A stretch of 64,000 nucleotides of DNA from assembly GCA_900552125.1 (NCBI GenBank), contig URYK01000001.1, positions 62,001 to 126,000 on the forward strand. The letters run 5' to 3'. Below, piece after piece: positions 45,599-53,226 of the stretch. Source of the DNA: an uncultured Solobacterium sp. (GTDB lineage: Bacteria > Bacillota_I > Bacilli_A > Erysipelotrichales > Erysipelotrichaceae). Under the pieces are notes generated by a model. It was not told the DNA's origin and made no database searches. It saw only the letters and a program-made list of their open reading frames with translations. How positions within the stretch are numbered: position 1 is the stretch's first letter; the number at the start of each line of letters is the position of its first letter. The position numbers were made by a program, and so were the translations under genes.

Positions 45599-46157
45599 GG
45601 GTGTATACACTAGACATTCCATAACAGATTAAATTAGTAGACAAATCTATGATTTCATCTAATGATAAACGTTTTCCATCTTCCACCCATTGACGATACA
45701 AAATAGATGTAATAGAGCCATAATACGTATATATAATATTCTCATAATAGATATCATTTTTAAAGATACCTTTGTTCTTTCTTCTGCGTCCATTCATGAT
45801 CTCACGATTGATTTTCTCAAAAATTCCACGATAACTGGCACAGCAGAAGATACGTTCATGAACTTTTGAGAGCTTTGCGGCATGTTCAAAATAGAAACGA
45901 ATTAGGGATTTAATATCTGAAAAATTAGCATAGGATACATTTAGATTTAAATAAGCATCAATGACTTCACGTTCTAACTCTTCCATAAGCGCATCTATGC
46001 TGTCATAGTGTAGATAAAATGTTTTTCGATTAATTTGTGCACGTGCAGCGAGTTCTTTTACCGTGATTTCATTATAGTCCATTTCACAAATCATATCATT
46101 AAATGCGGAACGAATAGCTTGTTTCGTTTTTTTAATTCTTAAATCTTCTTTTTTCAT
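45579..46157 (-). CDS. TetR-family regulator
   Basis: 192 residues. The HTH (about 25-45: EITVKELAARAQINRKTFYLHY) is of TetR type and the rest is a helical ligand domain of unknown specificity. AGGAGGG precedes the ATG. It is divergent from the chimeric dehydrogenase gene; the palindromes at 46276-46307 between the two are likely its operator. Its usual partner would be an iron-dependent alcohol dehydrogenase, now truncated. Confidence 0.9.
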   Translation of the reverse strand: MKKEDLRIKKTKQAIRSAFNDMICEMDYNEITVKELAARAQINRKTFYLHYDSIDALMEELEREVIDAYLNLNVSYANFSDIKSLIRFYFEHAAKLSKVHERIFCCASYRGIFEKINREIMNGRRRKNKGIFKNDIYYENIIYTYYGSITSILYRQWVEDGKRLSLDEIIDLSTNLICYGMSSVYTQNKEHS

Positions 46158-46230
46158 ACTGCCCTCCTATAAATAATACACACTGGAAATAATGGTGTTG
46201 CTTAAACCATTTTTTTATTATGATTGACCA

Positions 46231-46307
46231 TTGTTTTGATAATTACCCCTTCATATAATAAAGATGTAAAGATAAGTAACACATGAGAATTAAAACACAT
46301 GTGTTAC
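46231..46307 (+). promoter_or_regulatory. Promoter and TetR-type operator upstream of the chimeric gene
   Basis: TTGTTT (46231-46236), 17 bases, TATAAT (46254-46259). Downstream lie GTAACACATG (46276-46285) and its reverse complement CATGTGTTAC (46298-46307). The inner AACACATGTGTT (46294-46305) is itself a perfect palindrome. Confidence 0.65.
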
Positions 46308-46330
46308 AAAAAATCAAGGAGGTATGCAAT

Positions 46331-47341
46331 ATGTATGATTTTATGTTTGATTATCCGACAAAAGTATATTTTGGGAAAGATATAGTGAAGAAGAATCTTT
46401 CATCAATTTTAAGCGAAGTTAAAGAAACAGTAATGTTAGCATACGGTGGAGGTTCCATTAAAAGAAATGGAATCTATGATGATGTCATGAAAGCTATTCA
46501 TGATGCAGGTAAGCAAGTTGTAGAATTTTCTGGAATTATGTCAAATCCTACTTATGAAAAAGTGCTGGAAGGGGCAGCTATCGCAAGAAAAAATAATGTA
46601 GATTTAATTTTGGCAGTAGGTGGAGGTTCTGTCATTGACTGTTGTAAGATTATTGCTGCTCAGGCCGTTATGGAAGAAGATATTTGGGATTTGGAATTGA
46701 AACAAGGAAAGCTTCCAGCAGTAACTCCAATTGTATTAGGAGCTATTGTGACAGCTTCTGGTACAGGAGCAGAAATGAATGGTACTTTAACAATTATTTG
46801 TTTTCTTCTTCATCATTTTTTAAATAAGAACTGGTATCGAAATTTAGTAAAAAAATATACATTAACTAAGCTAGTGATGAATATATTAAATATCTTACTA
46901 TTGGTTGATATACTTGTGTTATTGGTAAGTGGAATCATGATGTCTCATACTGTTTTCACCTTTATACCTGCATTAGGATCTATTGCGACTGCTAGACAAT
47001 TGCATATGATCGCATCTTATTGGTGCTTTGTGTTAGTATCCTGTCACATAGGTCTTCATTGGAATATGGTACTTGTTCCACTGAAAAAAAGATGGAAACT
47101 TTCTTCATCTATCATTTCAAAAATAATTTATACGATTATACCGATTATAATTGCTTTGTATGGAGTATATTCATTCATAGAAAGTCAAATATATCTTTAC
47201 ATGTTTTCTATTAGTGACTTTGTATTCTTTAATTATGATAAAACCATATTTCTCTATATATTAGAAAATGTGGGAATCATGGCCTTGTTTATTTATCTTA
47301 CTCACCAGCTTAATGAAAGCTATAAGAAAAAAAGATGTTAA
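46331..47341 (+). CDS. In-frame chimera: iron-containing alcohol dehydrogenase N-terminus / DUF4405 membrane protein C-terminus
   Basis: 336 residues from two unrelated families. Residues 1-151 are the NAD-binding part of a butanol-dehydrogenase-like enzyme (FDYPTKVYFGKD, AYGGGSIKRNGIYDDV, LAVGGGSVIDCCK), cut at SGTGAEMNG, where the family continues with the metal site. From about 152 it becomes DUF4405 (LLHHFLNKNWYRNLVKKY, RQLHMIASYWCFVLVSCHIGLHW), with four or five helices and paired His. The metal ligands and about 230 residues of the dehydrogenase and the first helix of DUF4405 are missing. A deletion joining two genes is likely; function is probably lost. GGAGGT precedes ATG 46331. Confidence 0.85.
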   Translation: MYDFMFDYPTKVYFGKDIVKKNLSSILSEVKETVMLAYGGGSIKRNGIYDDVMKAIHDAGKQVVEFSGIMSNPTYEKVLEGAAIARKNNVDLILAVGGGSVIDCCKIIAAQAVMEEDIWDLELKQGKLPAVTPIVLGAIVTASGTGAEMNGTLTIICFLLHHFLNKNWYRNLVKKYTLTKLVMNILNILLLVDILVLLVSGIMMSHTVFTFIPALGSIATARQLHMIASYWCFVLVSCHIGLHWNMVLVPLKKRWKLSSSIISKIIYTIIPIIIALYGVYSFIESQIYLYMFSISDFVFFNYDKTIFLYILENVGIMALFIYLTHQLNESYKKKRC

Positions 47342-47374
47342 GTAATGCATCATATTTTTTTATGAGTATATAAA

Positions 47375-47415
47375 TTGACTTATAGGAATGAAAGTTTTAA
47401 AATGAACAATGTTCA
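47375..47415 (+). promoter_or_regulatory. Promoter with TetR-type operator upstream of 47431
   Basis: TTGACT (47375-47380), 17 bases, TAAAAT (47398-47403), with TGAAC-AAT-GTTCA (47403-47415) immediately after. The same arms occur at 48025-48045. Confidence 0.65.
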
Positions 47416-47430
47416 GAATGGTGGTATACA

Positions 47431-47985
47431 ATGAATAAAACAATAACATCTGAAAAAGATATTTTGGATATAAGTAAGAGAATTGCTTCGGAAAAAGGAT
47501 TGCAGGCAATAACTATGCGCAGTGTTGCCAAAGAGTGTGATGTAGCAGTAGGCTCTATTTATAACTATTATGCATCAAAAAATGATTTACTGATTGCGAC
47601 AATTGCTTCCATCTGGCAGGAAATTATTCAAGATAATCTTCTTCAACAATCCTCTGGATTTATTGAAAATGTACAGCGATTATTCGAATGTATTCAATCA
47701 GGCAGTAAAAAATATCCATTCTTCTTTTCTTTGCACTCTATGAGTTTAGCAGAGAATGGAAAAGAAAAAGGACGAATGGCAATGCATCAATATTTTCAGA
47801 ACATAAAAAAATATTTACTCACTTCGTTAAAAGAAGATAAGAATATTAAAAAGGATGTATTTAATCAGACTTTTCAAGAAGAACAGTTTATTGATTTTGT
47901 GTTTTCAAATCTGATTTCTCTACTTCTTCACAAAGAACAGTCTTGTGATTTCCTACTTATCGTTATTCAAAAAATTATATACTAA
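47431..47985 (+). CDS. TetR-family regulator
   Basis: 184 residues. The HTH is near 20-45 (ITMRSVAKECDVAVGSIYNYY), with the rest helical, and DUF6-like or other ligand fold unclear. It heads a unit with two small membrane proteins. Its operator candidate TGAAC-N3-GTTCA occurs both before itself and before the 48057 gene, so it should repress both. A GGTGGT is the only ribosome site before the ATG. Confidence 0.88.
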   Translation: MNKTITSEKDILDISKRIASEKGLQAITMRSVAKECDVAVGSIYNYYASKNDLLIATIASIWQEIIQDNLLQQSSGFIENVQRLFECIQSGSKKYPFFFSLHSMSLAENGKEKGRMAMHQYFQNIKKYLLTSLKEDKNIKKDVFNQTFQEEQFIDFVFSNLISLLLHKEQSCDFLLIVIQKIIY

Positions 47986-47992
47986 AACATAG

Positions 47993-48045
47993 TCCCATAT
48001 AATAGATGGGATTTTATCTGAACAAAAATGAACATCGTTCATTTT
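47993..48045 (+). promoter_or_regulatory. Hairpin and second TetR-type operator upstream of 48057
   Basis: TCCCAT (47994-47999) and ATGGGA (48006-48011-like) with a short T run form a weak terminator. TATAAT at 47998-48003 could alternatively be a -10. The operator AAAATGAAC-ATC-GTTCATTTT at 48025-48045 is a perfect 9-base inverted repeat just before the ribosome site. Confidence 0.6.
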
Positions 48046-48056
48046 GGAGGTTAACT

Positions 48057-48482
48057 ATGAAAATAAGAAAGAATTATTTATTATTACTAGCTAGTCTAGT
48101 ATGGGTGATTGCTGGAGCAAATATATTTCATATCGGTATAGAATTATATGGTCCTTACTTAGGAATATTGAATATAAGTTTATCCATTATCATTTATATC
48201 ATTTTCCAGTTCTTTATCTTTGGAAAACTAGTTAAAAAACATACTATACGTATTTGTAGTTATGAAGAAGAGTATCAGCAGTTTTATAAATTTTTTGATA
48301 AGCCATCCTTTATTATTATGGTAGTAATGATGACTGGTGGGATTTTGCTTCGTACTTCAGGAATTGCGCCAGAGCGATTTATATCTGTCTTTTATTCAGG
48401 ATTAGGTTTTGCCTTATTAATGGCGGGAATTCTTTTTGGTTTTGGTTTCATAAAAATGACATTCAAAAAAGTAACAGAATAA
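48057..48482 (+). CDS. Small four-helix membrane protein, unknown
   Basis: 141 residues with four hydrophobic helices (about 7-25, 35-57, 80-98 and 110-130) and an acidic loop (SYEEEYQQFYKFFDKPSF). I do not recognise a family. ATG 48057 follows TTGGAGG. The TetR-type operator covers its 5' region. The DUF2871 gene follows by 33 bases, and both are probably controlled by the 47431 regulator. Confidence 0.72.
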   Translation: MKIRKNYLLLLASLVWVIAGANIFHIGIELYGPYLGILNISLSIIIYIIFQFFIFGKLVKKHTIRICSYEEEYQQFYKFFDKPSFIIMVVMMTGGILLRTSGIAPERFISVFYSGLGFALLMAGILFGFGFIKMTFKKVTE

Positions 48483-48515
48483 TCTTAAATAGAAATGAAA
48501 AGAGGTAATTAGAAA

Positions 48516-48932
48516 ATGAAAAAATATGTGAATGTATCTTTTGTTTATGCAATCTTCGCTTTGATTTGTGGTGTGTTTTATCGTGAATTTACAAAATTAA
48601 ATGGATTTACAGGCAAGACTACATTAGGAGTTATGCACGTACACCTATTTGTCTTAGGAACTATTTTATTCTTAATCATTGGACTTTACAGTATCATGAC
48701 AAATATAGAGACTCAGAAAGAATTTAAACGATTCTTCACGCTTTACAATATTAGCTTGCCATTTATGGTCATTATGTTTATGGTTAGAGGAATCGTACAG
48801 GTTTTAGGTATGGAAGTATCCACTGGAATGAATGCTGCTATATCTGGTATTGCAGGAATTTCTCATATCCTTATGATGGTTTCTATTGTATTCTTGTTTC
48901 TAGCGTTAAAGAAATGTCAGAAGAAAGCCTAA
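48516..48932 (+). CDS. DUF2871 membrane protein
   Basis: 138 residues, four helices, with the family motif GVFYREFTKLNGFTGKTTLGVMHVHLFVLGT and paired His (MHVHLF) that might bind heme or metal. It is part of the TetR-regulated unit. Family function is unknown; the arrangement recalls cytochrome- or copper-linked membrane proteins, but nothing proves it. A terminator follows. Confidence 0.82.
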   Translation: MKKYVNVSFVYAIFALICGVFYREFTKLNGFTGKTTLGVMHVHLFVLGTILFLIIGLYSIMTNIETQKEFKRFFTLYNISLPFMVIMFMVRGIVQVLGMEVSTGMNAAISGIAGISHILMMVSIVFLFLALKKCQKKA

Positions 48933-48943
48933 GTTTTATACTA

Positions 48944-48968
48944 AAAGCCCTGTATTTTACAGGGCTTT
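48944..48968 (+). terminator. Bidirectional terminator
   Basis: AAAGCCCTGTA (48944-48954) pairs with TACAGGGCTTT (48958-48968), three-base loop, flanked by A and T runs. It serves the convergent DUF2871 and dehydrogenase genes. Confidence 0.85.
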
Positions 48969-48970
48969 AT

Positions 48971-49804
48971 TTAATCTGCAGGTTTTAAAGGTCCATAGAA
49001 GTAAGATGCAGTTGCGCCACCATCAATCAAAAAATCAGATCCAGTGATAAAGGCTGCTTTTTCACTCATTAATAACTCAGCAACATTTGCAACTTCATCG
49101 GCAGTACCTGGACGACCTGCTGGACAGTATGCGAACATGTTTTTATAAAAGTCTCCACGTGGGCCATTAAATTCATCAATCGCAAGAGGTGTGACAATAA
49201 TACCGGGTGAAATAGAATTAATTCTTACGCCCTTTTGTCCCCATTTTACTGCCTCTGCCATTACACGTTTCTCATTACAATGTTTTGCCAGCTGATAAGC
49301 ATGTAAGGTATCTTTGATATTTCTAGGCTGTAAAAGGTCTAGAGCTAACAATTCTTCTGTTGGAGTAGTAGCTAACTGTTCATCTTCCAAAGGTGTTAAT
49401 TGTTTCATGCGATGACCTGACTGACTTGAAATGGTTACACCGACACCACCTTTACTTATAACCGTACCAACTTCTTCTAATAATACCGCGGTTCCATATA
49501 AATTCACTTTTAGAATAGATTCTATTGGTGCTTGACTAGGAGATACTCCAGCTCCATTAATGAGTGTAGTAATATCACCATAATTCTGTGCAATCTGAAT
49601 CATATGCAATATAGATTCTCTAGATGATAAATCCATTTCTAAAGTTTCAACATCAAAACCTGCATCATTCATAATCTTGGCAATGTTATTCGCATTTTCA
49701 ATATTCTTATCTCCTAAAATGATTTTTTTGCCATATCCGATTCTTCTGGCAATTGCCATACTGATTTGTCCTGCACCTACTACGATCATAACATCATTAC
49801 TCAT
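48971..49804 (-). CDS. Short-chain dehydrogenase/reductase
   Basis: 277 residues, with Rossmann motif VVGAGQISMAIARR, catalytic-region residues in INGAGVSPSQ, SSQSGHRM, a helix YQLAKHCNEKRV in place of YxxxK, and the C-terminal SPGIIVTPLA and FLIDGGATASYFY. NAD(P)-dependent oxidoreductase of unknown substrate. ATG 49804 has AGGTGG upstream; the frame extends a little further but without a ribosome site. It is in the same operon as the flavodoxin gene, divergent from a LysR. Confidence 0.88.
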   Translation of the reverse strand: MSNDVMIVVGAGQISMAIARRIGYGKKIILGDKNIENANNIAKIMNDAGFDVETLEMDLSSRESILHMIQIAQNYGDITTLINGAGVSPSQAPIESILKVNLYGTAVLLEEVGTVISKGGVGVTISSQSGHRMKQLTPLEDEQLATTPTEELLALDLLQPRNIKDTLHAYQLAKHCNEKRVMAEAVKWGQKGVRINSISPGIIVTPLAIDEFNGPRGDFYKNMFAYCPAGRPGTADEVANVAELLMSEKAAFITGSDFLIDGGATASYFYGPLKPAD

Positions 49805-49818
49805 TCTTTCCACCTCAC

Positions 49819-50331
49819 TTATTGTTTCTTTAACCATTGTGTAATACGGTTATCACTTTTATGTACTTGACTTCCTCTTATTTCTAAACCTTTATGAACA
49901 TTACTTCTTGGACAAAGTTTTTTTATATCGTTTTCACTGTTCCCCATTCCACTGCCTTCATGGGTACAAAATGGATATATATTCTTGTCAGAGAAATCAT
50001 AACTCTCTAAGAATGTCCATACACACATTGGCATCGTACCCCACCAGTTTGGAAATCCTAAATATATATTGTCATATTCTTCTATATGAGAAATTGTATT
50101 TATAATTTTAGGACGTTCCTGGTTGTTTAGTTCTTTTTTTGCGATTTCTGTGCACTCATAATAATGATAAGGATAATCATGTAATGGTTTGATTTCAAAA
50201 AGATCACCATGGATTATTTCTTGTATCTTCTCTGCCACAATCTTTGTATTGCCTGTTTCTAATACTTTAATTTCTCCATTCACATAGTTTTCTTTGTTAT
50301 GTGAAAAATAAACAATTAAGTCTTTCATCAT
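49819..50331 (-). CDS. Flavodoxin
   Basis: 170 residues with the flavodoxin-like fold: IVYFSHNKENYVNG, LETGNTKIVAEKI, and a second FMN loop (YLGFPNWWGTMP, then PFCTHEGSGMGNS). The GNTK and GFPNWWG motifs are those of the flavodoxin_4 type. It probably supplies electrons to the dehydrogenase or another enzyme of the LysR unit. It starts at ATG 50331 or 50328, both with a weak ribosome site (AGAG). It lies 15 bases before the dehydrogenase start. Confidence 0.85.
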   Translation of the reverse strand: MMKDLIVYFSHNKENYVNGEIKVLETGNTKIVAEKIQEIIHGDLFEIKPLHDYPYHYYECTEIAKKELNNQERPKIINTISHIEEYDNIYLGFPNWWGTMPMCVWTFLESYDFSDKNIYPFCTHEGSGMGNSENDIKKLCPRSNVHKGLEIRGSQVHKSDNRITQWLKKQ

Positions 50332-50377
50332 CTCTGTACATAATTATTATAAGTTAATTGAAAATTTAAACAATTTC

Positions 50378-50431
50378 ACTTATTTATGAAATCAATAAGT
50401 AAAACTTATTAATATATACATGTGGTATAAT
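50378..50431 (+). promoter_or_regulatory. Divergent promoter with LysR-type repeats
   Basis: ACTTATT (50378-50384), AATAAGT (50394-50400) and ACTTATT (50404-50410); the last two form AATAAGT-AAA-ACTTATT. An extended -10 (TGGTATAAT, 50423-50431) serves the LysR gene. The region lies between the flavodoxin and LysR genes. Confidence 0.6.
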
Positions 50432-50453
50432 GGAATAAAGTAGGTGATGTAAT

Positions 50454-51341
50454 ATGCTGTTGAAACAGTTAAAATACTATATTACAGTAGTGGATTGTCA
50501 TAGCTTTACCAAAGCAGCGGATATTTGTTATATATCACAGTCTGCTATTTCACAACAGATTAAGGCATTAGAAAAAGAATTAGGAGTCGCTTTAATGATT
50601 CGAGAGAATCGTAGTTTTACTCTTACAGCTGCAGGTGATTATTTATATCGCCATGGTAAAAGCTTATTACAAGATTTTGAAAAAGTAAAAGAAGAAACAA
50701 TTCGTCGAGGAGAAGATAATGAATTATCATTAAAAATTGGCTATCCTAAAAATTATGGAGGGCTTGAATTGCAGATGGCAATTAATCAATTTACTAAGAT
50801 TTATCCAGAAGTTAAAATTTCTATTATTACTGGTAATCATGAGGAATTGTTTCATTTGTTAGCTGATGGTTTGATTGATATAAAAATATCGGAACAACGT
50901 AGAGCTTATAGTGATGAGTATGTCAATTATGAACTAAAATATAGTGATAGTTTTATTGAAATATCAGATCAGCAGATTCTTAGTCAAAAAGATAAAGTGA
51001 CACGTGAAGACTTAAGGGAATTAAGCTGTATACTTGTAGCTTCTAAAGATTGTGAACAATCAGAAAAGGATTTTTACGAACATACATTACGTATTTCTAA
51101 GAAATTTATTTTTGCGGAAACACTGGAACAGGCTCGCATGTTAGTATTAGGCAATCGTGGCTTTTTACCAATTGATGCGATAGGAAATTTACAGGAACCG
51201 CTAAATGGCATAAAACGTATTCCTTTATTTCAAGGAGAAAAAAGAGTACAGAGAAATTATTTTGCCTGTTGGAATTCAGAGAAAGAAAATTATTATATTG
51301 TAGAGTTTGCGGACTTATTGAGAAAACTATTAAATACATAA
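50454..51341 (+). CDS. LysR-family regulator
   Basis: 295 residues. The N-terminal HTH (SFTKAADICYISQSAISQQIKALE) is followed by an effector domain. It is divergent from the flavodoxin-dehydrogenase operon and probably activates it through the repeats at 50378-50410. TAGGTGATG is the ribosome site. Effector unknown. Confidence 0.9.
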   Translation: MLLKQLKYYITVVDCHSFTKAADICYISQSAISQQIKALEKELGVALMIRENRSFTLTAAGDYLYRHGKSLLQDFEKVKEETIRRGEDNELSLKIGYPKNYGGLELQMAINQFTKIYPEVKISIITGNHEELFHLLADGLIDIKISEQRRAYSDEYVNYELKYSDSFIEISDQQILSQKDKVTREDLRELSCILVASKDCEQSEKDFYEHTLRISKKFIFAETLEQARMLVLGNRGFLPIDAIGNLQEPLNGIKRIPLFQGEKRVQRNYFACWNSEKENYYIVEFADLLRKLLNT

Positions 51342-51376
51342 AAAGGATTATGGTTATTTTGTTCCATAATCCTTTT
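51341..51376 (+). terminator. Bidirectional terminator between LysR and HxlR genes
   Basis: AAAAGGATTATGG (51341-51353) pairs perfectly with CCATAATCCTTTT (51364-51376), ten-base loop. Confidence 0.85.
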
Positions 51377-51680
51377 GGTATCCTTGTCCCCAAACTTTCA
51401 TTGCATCTAAAATTGGTTCTAGACTATAACCTAAATCTGTTAAGGTATATTCTACTCTAGGTGGTACTTCAGGATATACTGTTCTAGTTAGTAATCCATC
51501 TTCTTCCATAGAGCGAAGATTACTGGTAAGGACTTTTTGTGAAATGTTGCCAATAGAATTTTTTAGCTGATTGAATCGTTTTGTACCTGTCAATAAATCA
51601 CGAAGAATTAAAATTTTCCATTTATTACTGATAAGTGTTAGAGTAGTTTCTACAGGACATGCAGGGAGTTCTTTTTTCAT
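51354..51680 (-). CDS. HxlR-family winged-helix regulator
   Basis: 108 residues. Motifs: the N-terminal PACPVETTLTLISNKWKI with the conserved Cys that senses disulfide or electrophile stress in relatives such as YodB and HypR, then FNQLKNSIGNISQKVLTSNL. ATG 51680 has GGAGG 7 bases upstream; 51686 is too close. It is divergent from the macrodomain-SirTM operon. Its likely operator is GCAC-N6-GTGC at 51717-51732. Confidence 0.92.
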   Translation of the reverse strand: MKKELPACPVETTLTLISNKWKILILRDLLTGTKRFNQLKNSIGNISQKVLTSNLRSMEEDGLLTRTVYPEVPPRVEYTLTDLGYSLEPILDAMKVWGQGYQKDYGTK

Positions 51681-51691
51681 ATTCATTCCTC

Positions 51692-51766
51692 CAATAGTAT
51701 CTAAAAGGTGCCTATAGCACTTTTATGTGCCTACTTTAAATATATTACCTACAATAGTATTATAAT
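51692..51766 (+). promoter_or_regulatory. Intergenic control region of hxlR and the SirTM operon
   Basis: GCAC-TTTTAT-GTGC (51717-51732 with CT) matches the palindrome at 41298-41313 in reverse. GTGCCTA occurs at 51708 and 51727, and CAATAGTAT at 51692 and 51752. TATAAT at 51761-51766 is the -10 of the plus-strand operon; the -35 is weak. Confidence 0.6.
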
Positions 51767-51810
51767 TATGTAAAAGAAAATTGCAAGAAAATGAATAAAG
51801 GAGGATGTGT

Positions 51811-52440
51811 ATGGAAGATATCTTATCTTGGATTATACAGGAAATACATACCGTTGTCATGGCTACGGTTGATGAAAAGGGATATCCTATTACTTGTGCT
51901 ATTGATCTTATGTTAGCAGAGAATGATAAATTATACTTTTTAACCGCAAGAGGGAAGTCATTTTATCATCGTTTGATACAAAAACAATATCTTTCGTTTA
52001 CAGGAGTAAAAGGGGATTCAACTCTTACTTCGATTGCCGTATCTTTTCAGGGAAAAGTAAAGAATATCGGACATGATAAACTAGATGAAATTTTTGTGAA
52101 AAACTCTTATATGAAAGAGATATATCCAGATAAAAAAGCAAGGGATGTATTAGAAGTTTTTGAAATTTATGAGGGAAAGTTAGAAGTATTTGATTTGCGT
52201 ACAAAACCTATTCAACGTAAAACATTGATTATAGGTAATACAAAACAAAATATGAAAATTTACGAAGTACAATCATCATGTACAGGATGTAATTTATGTC
52301 TTCAAAACTGTCCTCAGAAATGTATTGATATAGAACATAAACCAGTTGTAATTAATCAAAAACATTGTCTGCACTGCGGAAAGTGTTTAGAAGTATGTCC
52401 TGAAAAAGCAATTATTAAAAAATCAATTATAGTAGATTAA
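51811..52440 (+). CDS. PPOX-type flavin protein with C-terminal 2x[4Fe-4S] ferredoxin (second copy)
   Basis: 209 residues with the same architecture as 41544: split-barrel flavin domain (VVMATVDEKGYPITCAIDLM, LYFLTARGKSFYHRL) and two ferredoxin motifs (CTGCNLCLQNC and CLHCGKCLEVC). It is a diverged paralog, not a recent duplicate. ATG 51811 follows AAGGAGG with correct spacing; ATG 51805 touches it. It leads the macro-SirTM operon, divergent from HxlR. Confidence 0.88.
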   Translation: MEDILSWIIQEIHTVVMATVDEKGYPITCAIDLMLAENDKLYFLTARGKSFYHRLIQKQYLSFTGVKGDSTLTSIAVSFQGKVKNIGHDKLDEIFVKNSYMKEIYPDKKARDVLEVFEIYEGKLEVFDLRTKPIQRKTLIIGNTKQNMKIYEVQSSCTGCNLCLQNCPQKCIDIEHKPVVINQKHCLHCGKCLEVCPEKAIIKKSIIVD

Positions 52441-52452
52441 GAGGTGGTTTTT

Positions 52453-53226
52453 ATGACACAAGAAGAACGTTTAGTATATTTAATAAAGTATTTAGTAGAT
52501 GAGCAGCCAGAATTAAGAAATATGCAGATTCCAGATACTATTCCTGCACAAAAGCGACTGCTTCGTTCTTTGATGAATATCCGATTACCATATGCTATAT
52601 CTTCTAAATTCTTAGAAATACAAGATGCATGTTTAACTGAAGAATTGAATAATAAAGGTATTGTCTCTATAAAAGATATGACGCCTATAAAAAAGGATAT
52701 ATATTTATGGAAAGGGGATATTACACGATTGGAGGTGGATGCCATTGTGAATGCGGCCAATGATCAGATGTTAGGCTGTTTTATCCCATGTCATGGTTGT
52801 ATTGATAATGCGATTCATTCTGCAGCAGGCATTCAGCTTCGATTGGCATGTAATGAAATGATGCAGGCTTTAGGGAAAAGAGAAGAAACAGGTAATGCCC
52901 AGATAACAGAGGCATATAATCTTCCTTCTCGCTATGTTATTCATACTGTGGGACCAATTATTATGAAGGAATTGAGTAAACATGATTGTGATTTACTTCG
53001 TTCCTGCTATCTAAGTTGTTTACAGCTGGCAGATGCAAAACAATTAAATTCAATTGCTTTCTGTTGTATATCCACAGGAGAATTTCATTTTCCTAATGAA
53101 AAAGCTGCAGAAATTGCAATTGCTGCAGTAGAGGAATATAAAAAAGAGACACAGTCTGAAATTGAGGTGATTTTCAATGTTTTCAAAGAAGAAGATGAAC
53201 GAATATACCAAAGATTACTCAGATAA
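52453..53226 (+). CDS. Macrodomain ADP-ribosyl hydrolase, zinc type
   Basis: 257 residues. A helical N-terminal extension (1-75) precedes a macro domain (about 82-257). DAIVNAANDQMLGC gives the catalytic Asn-containing loop and CFIPCHGCIDNAIHSAAG places Cys and His where zinc-containing macrodomains linked to SirTM bind metal; a later GxxG-type loop is TGEFHFPN. Members remove ADP-ribose put on by SirTM. GAGGTGG precedes ATG 52453. The gene overlaps SirTM by 50 bases. Confidence 0.9.
   Translation: MTQEERLVYLIKYLVDEQPELRNMQIPDTIPAQKRLLRSLMNIRLPYAISSKFLEIQDACLTEELNNKGIVSIKDMTPIKKDIYLWKGDITRLEVDAIVNAANDQMLGCFIPCHGCIDNAIHSAAGIQLRLACNEMMQALGKREETGNAQITEAYNLPSRYVIHTVGPIIMKELSKHDCDLLRSCYLSCLQLADAKQLNSIAFCCISTGEFHFPNEKAAEIAIAAVEEYKKETQSEIEVIFNVFKEEDERIYQRLLR

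Noticed and set aside
47998..48003. TATAAT as promoter of the 48057 gene
   Set aside because: It overlaps the loop of a small TCCCAT/ATGGGA hairpin with a T run, so a terminator is equally likely; not asserted.
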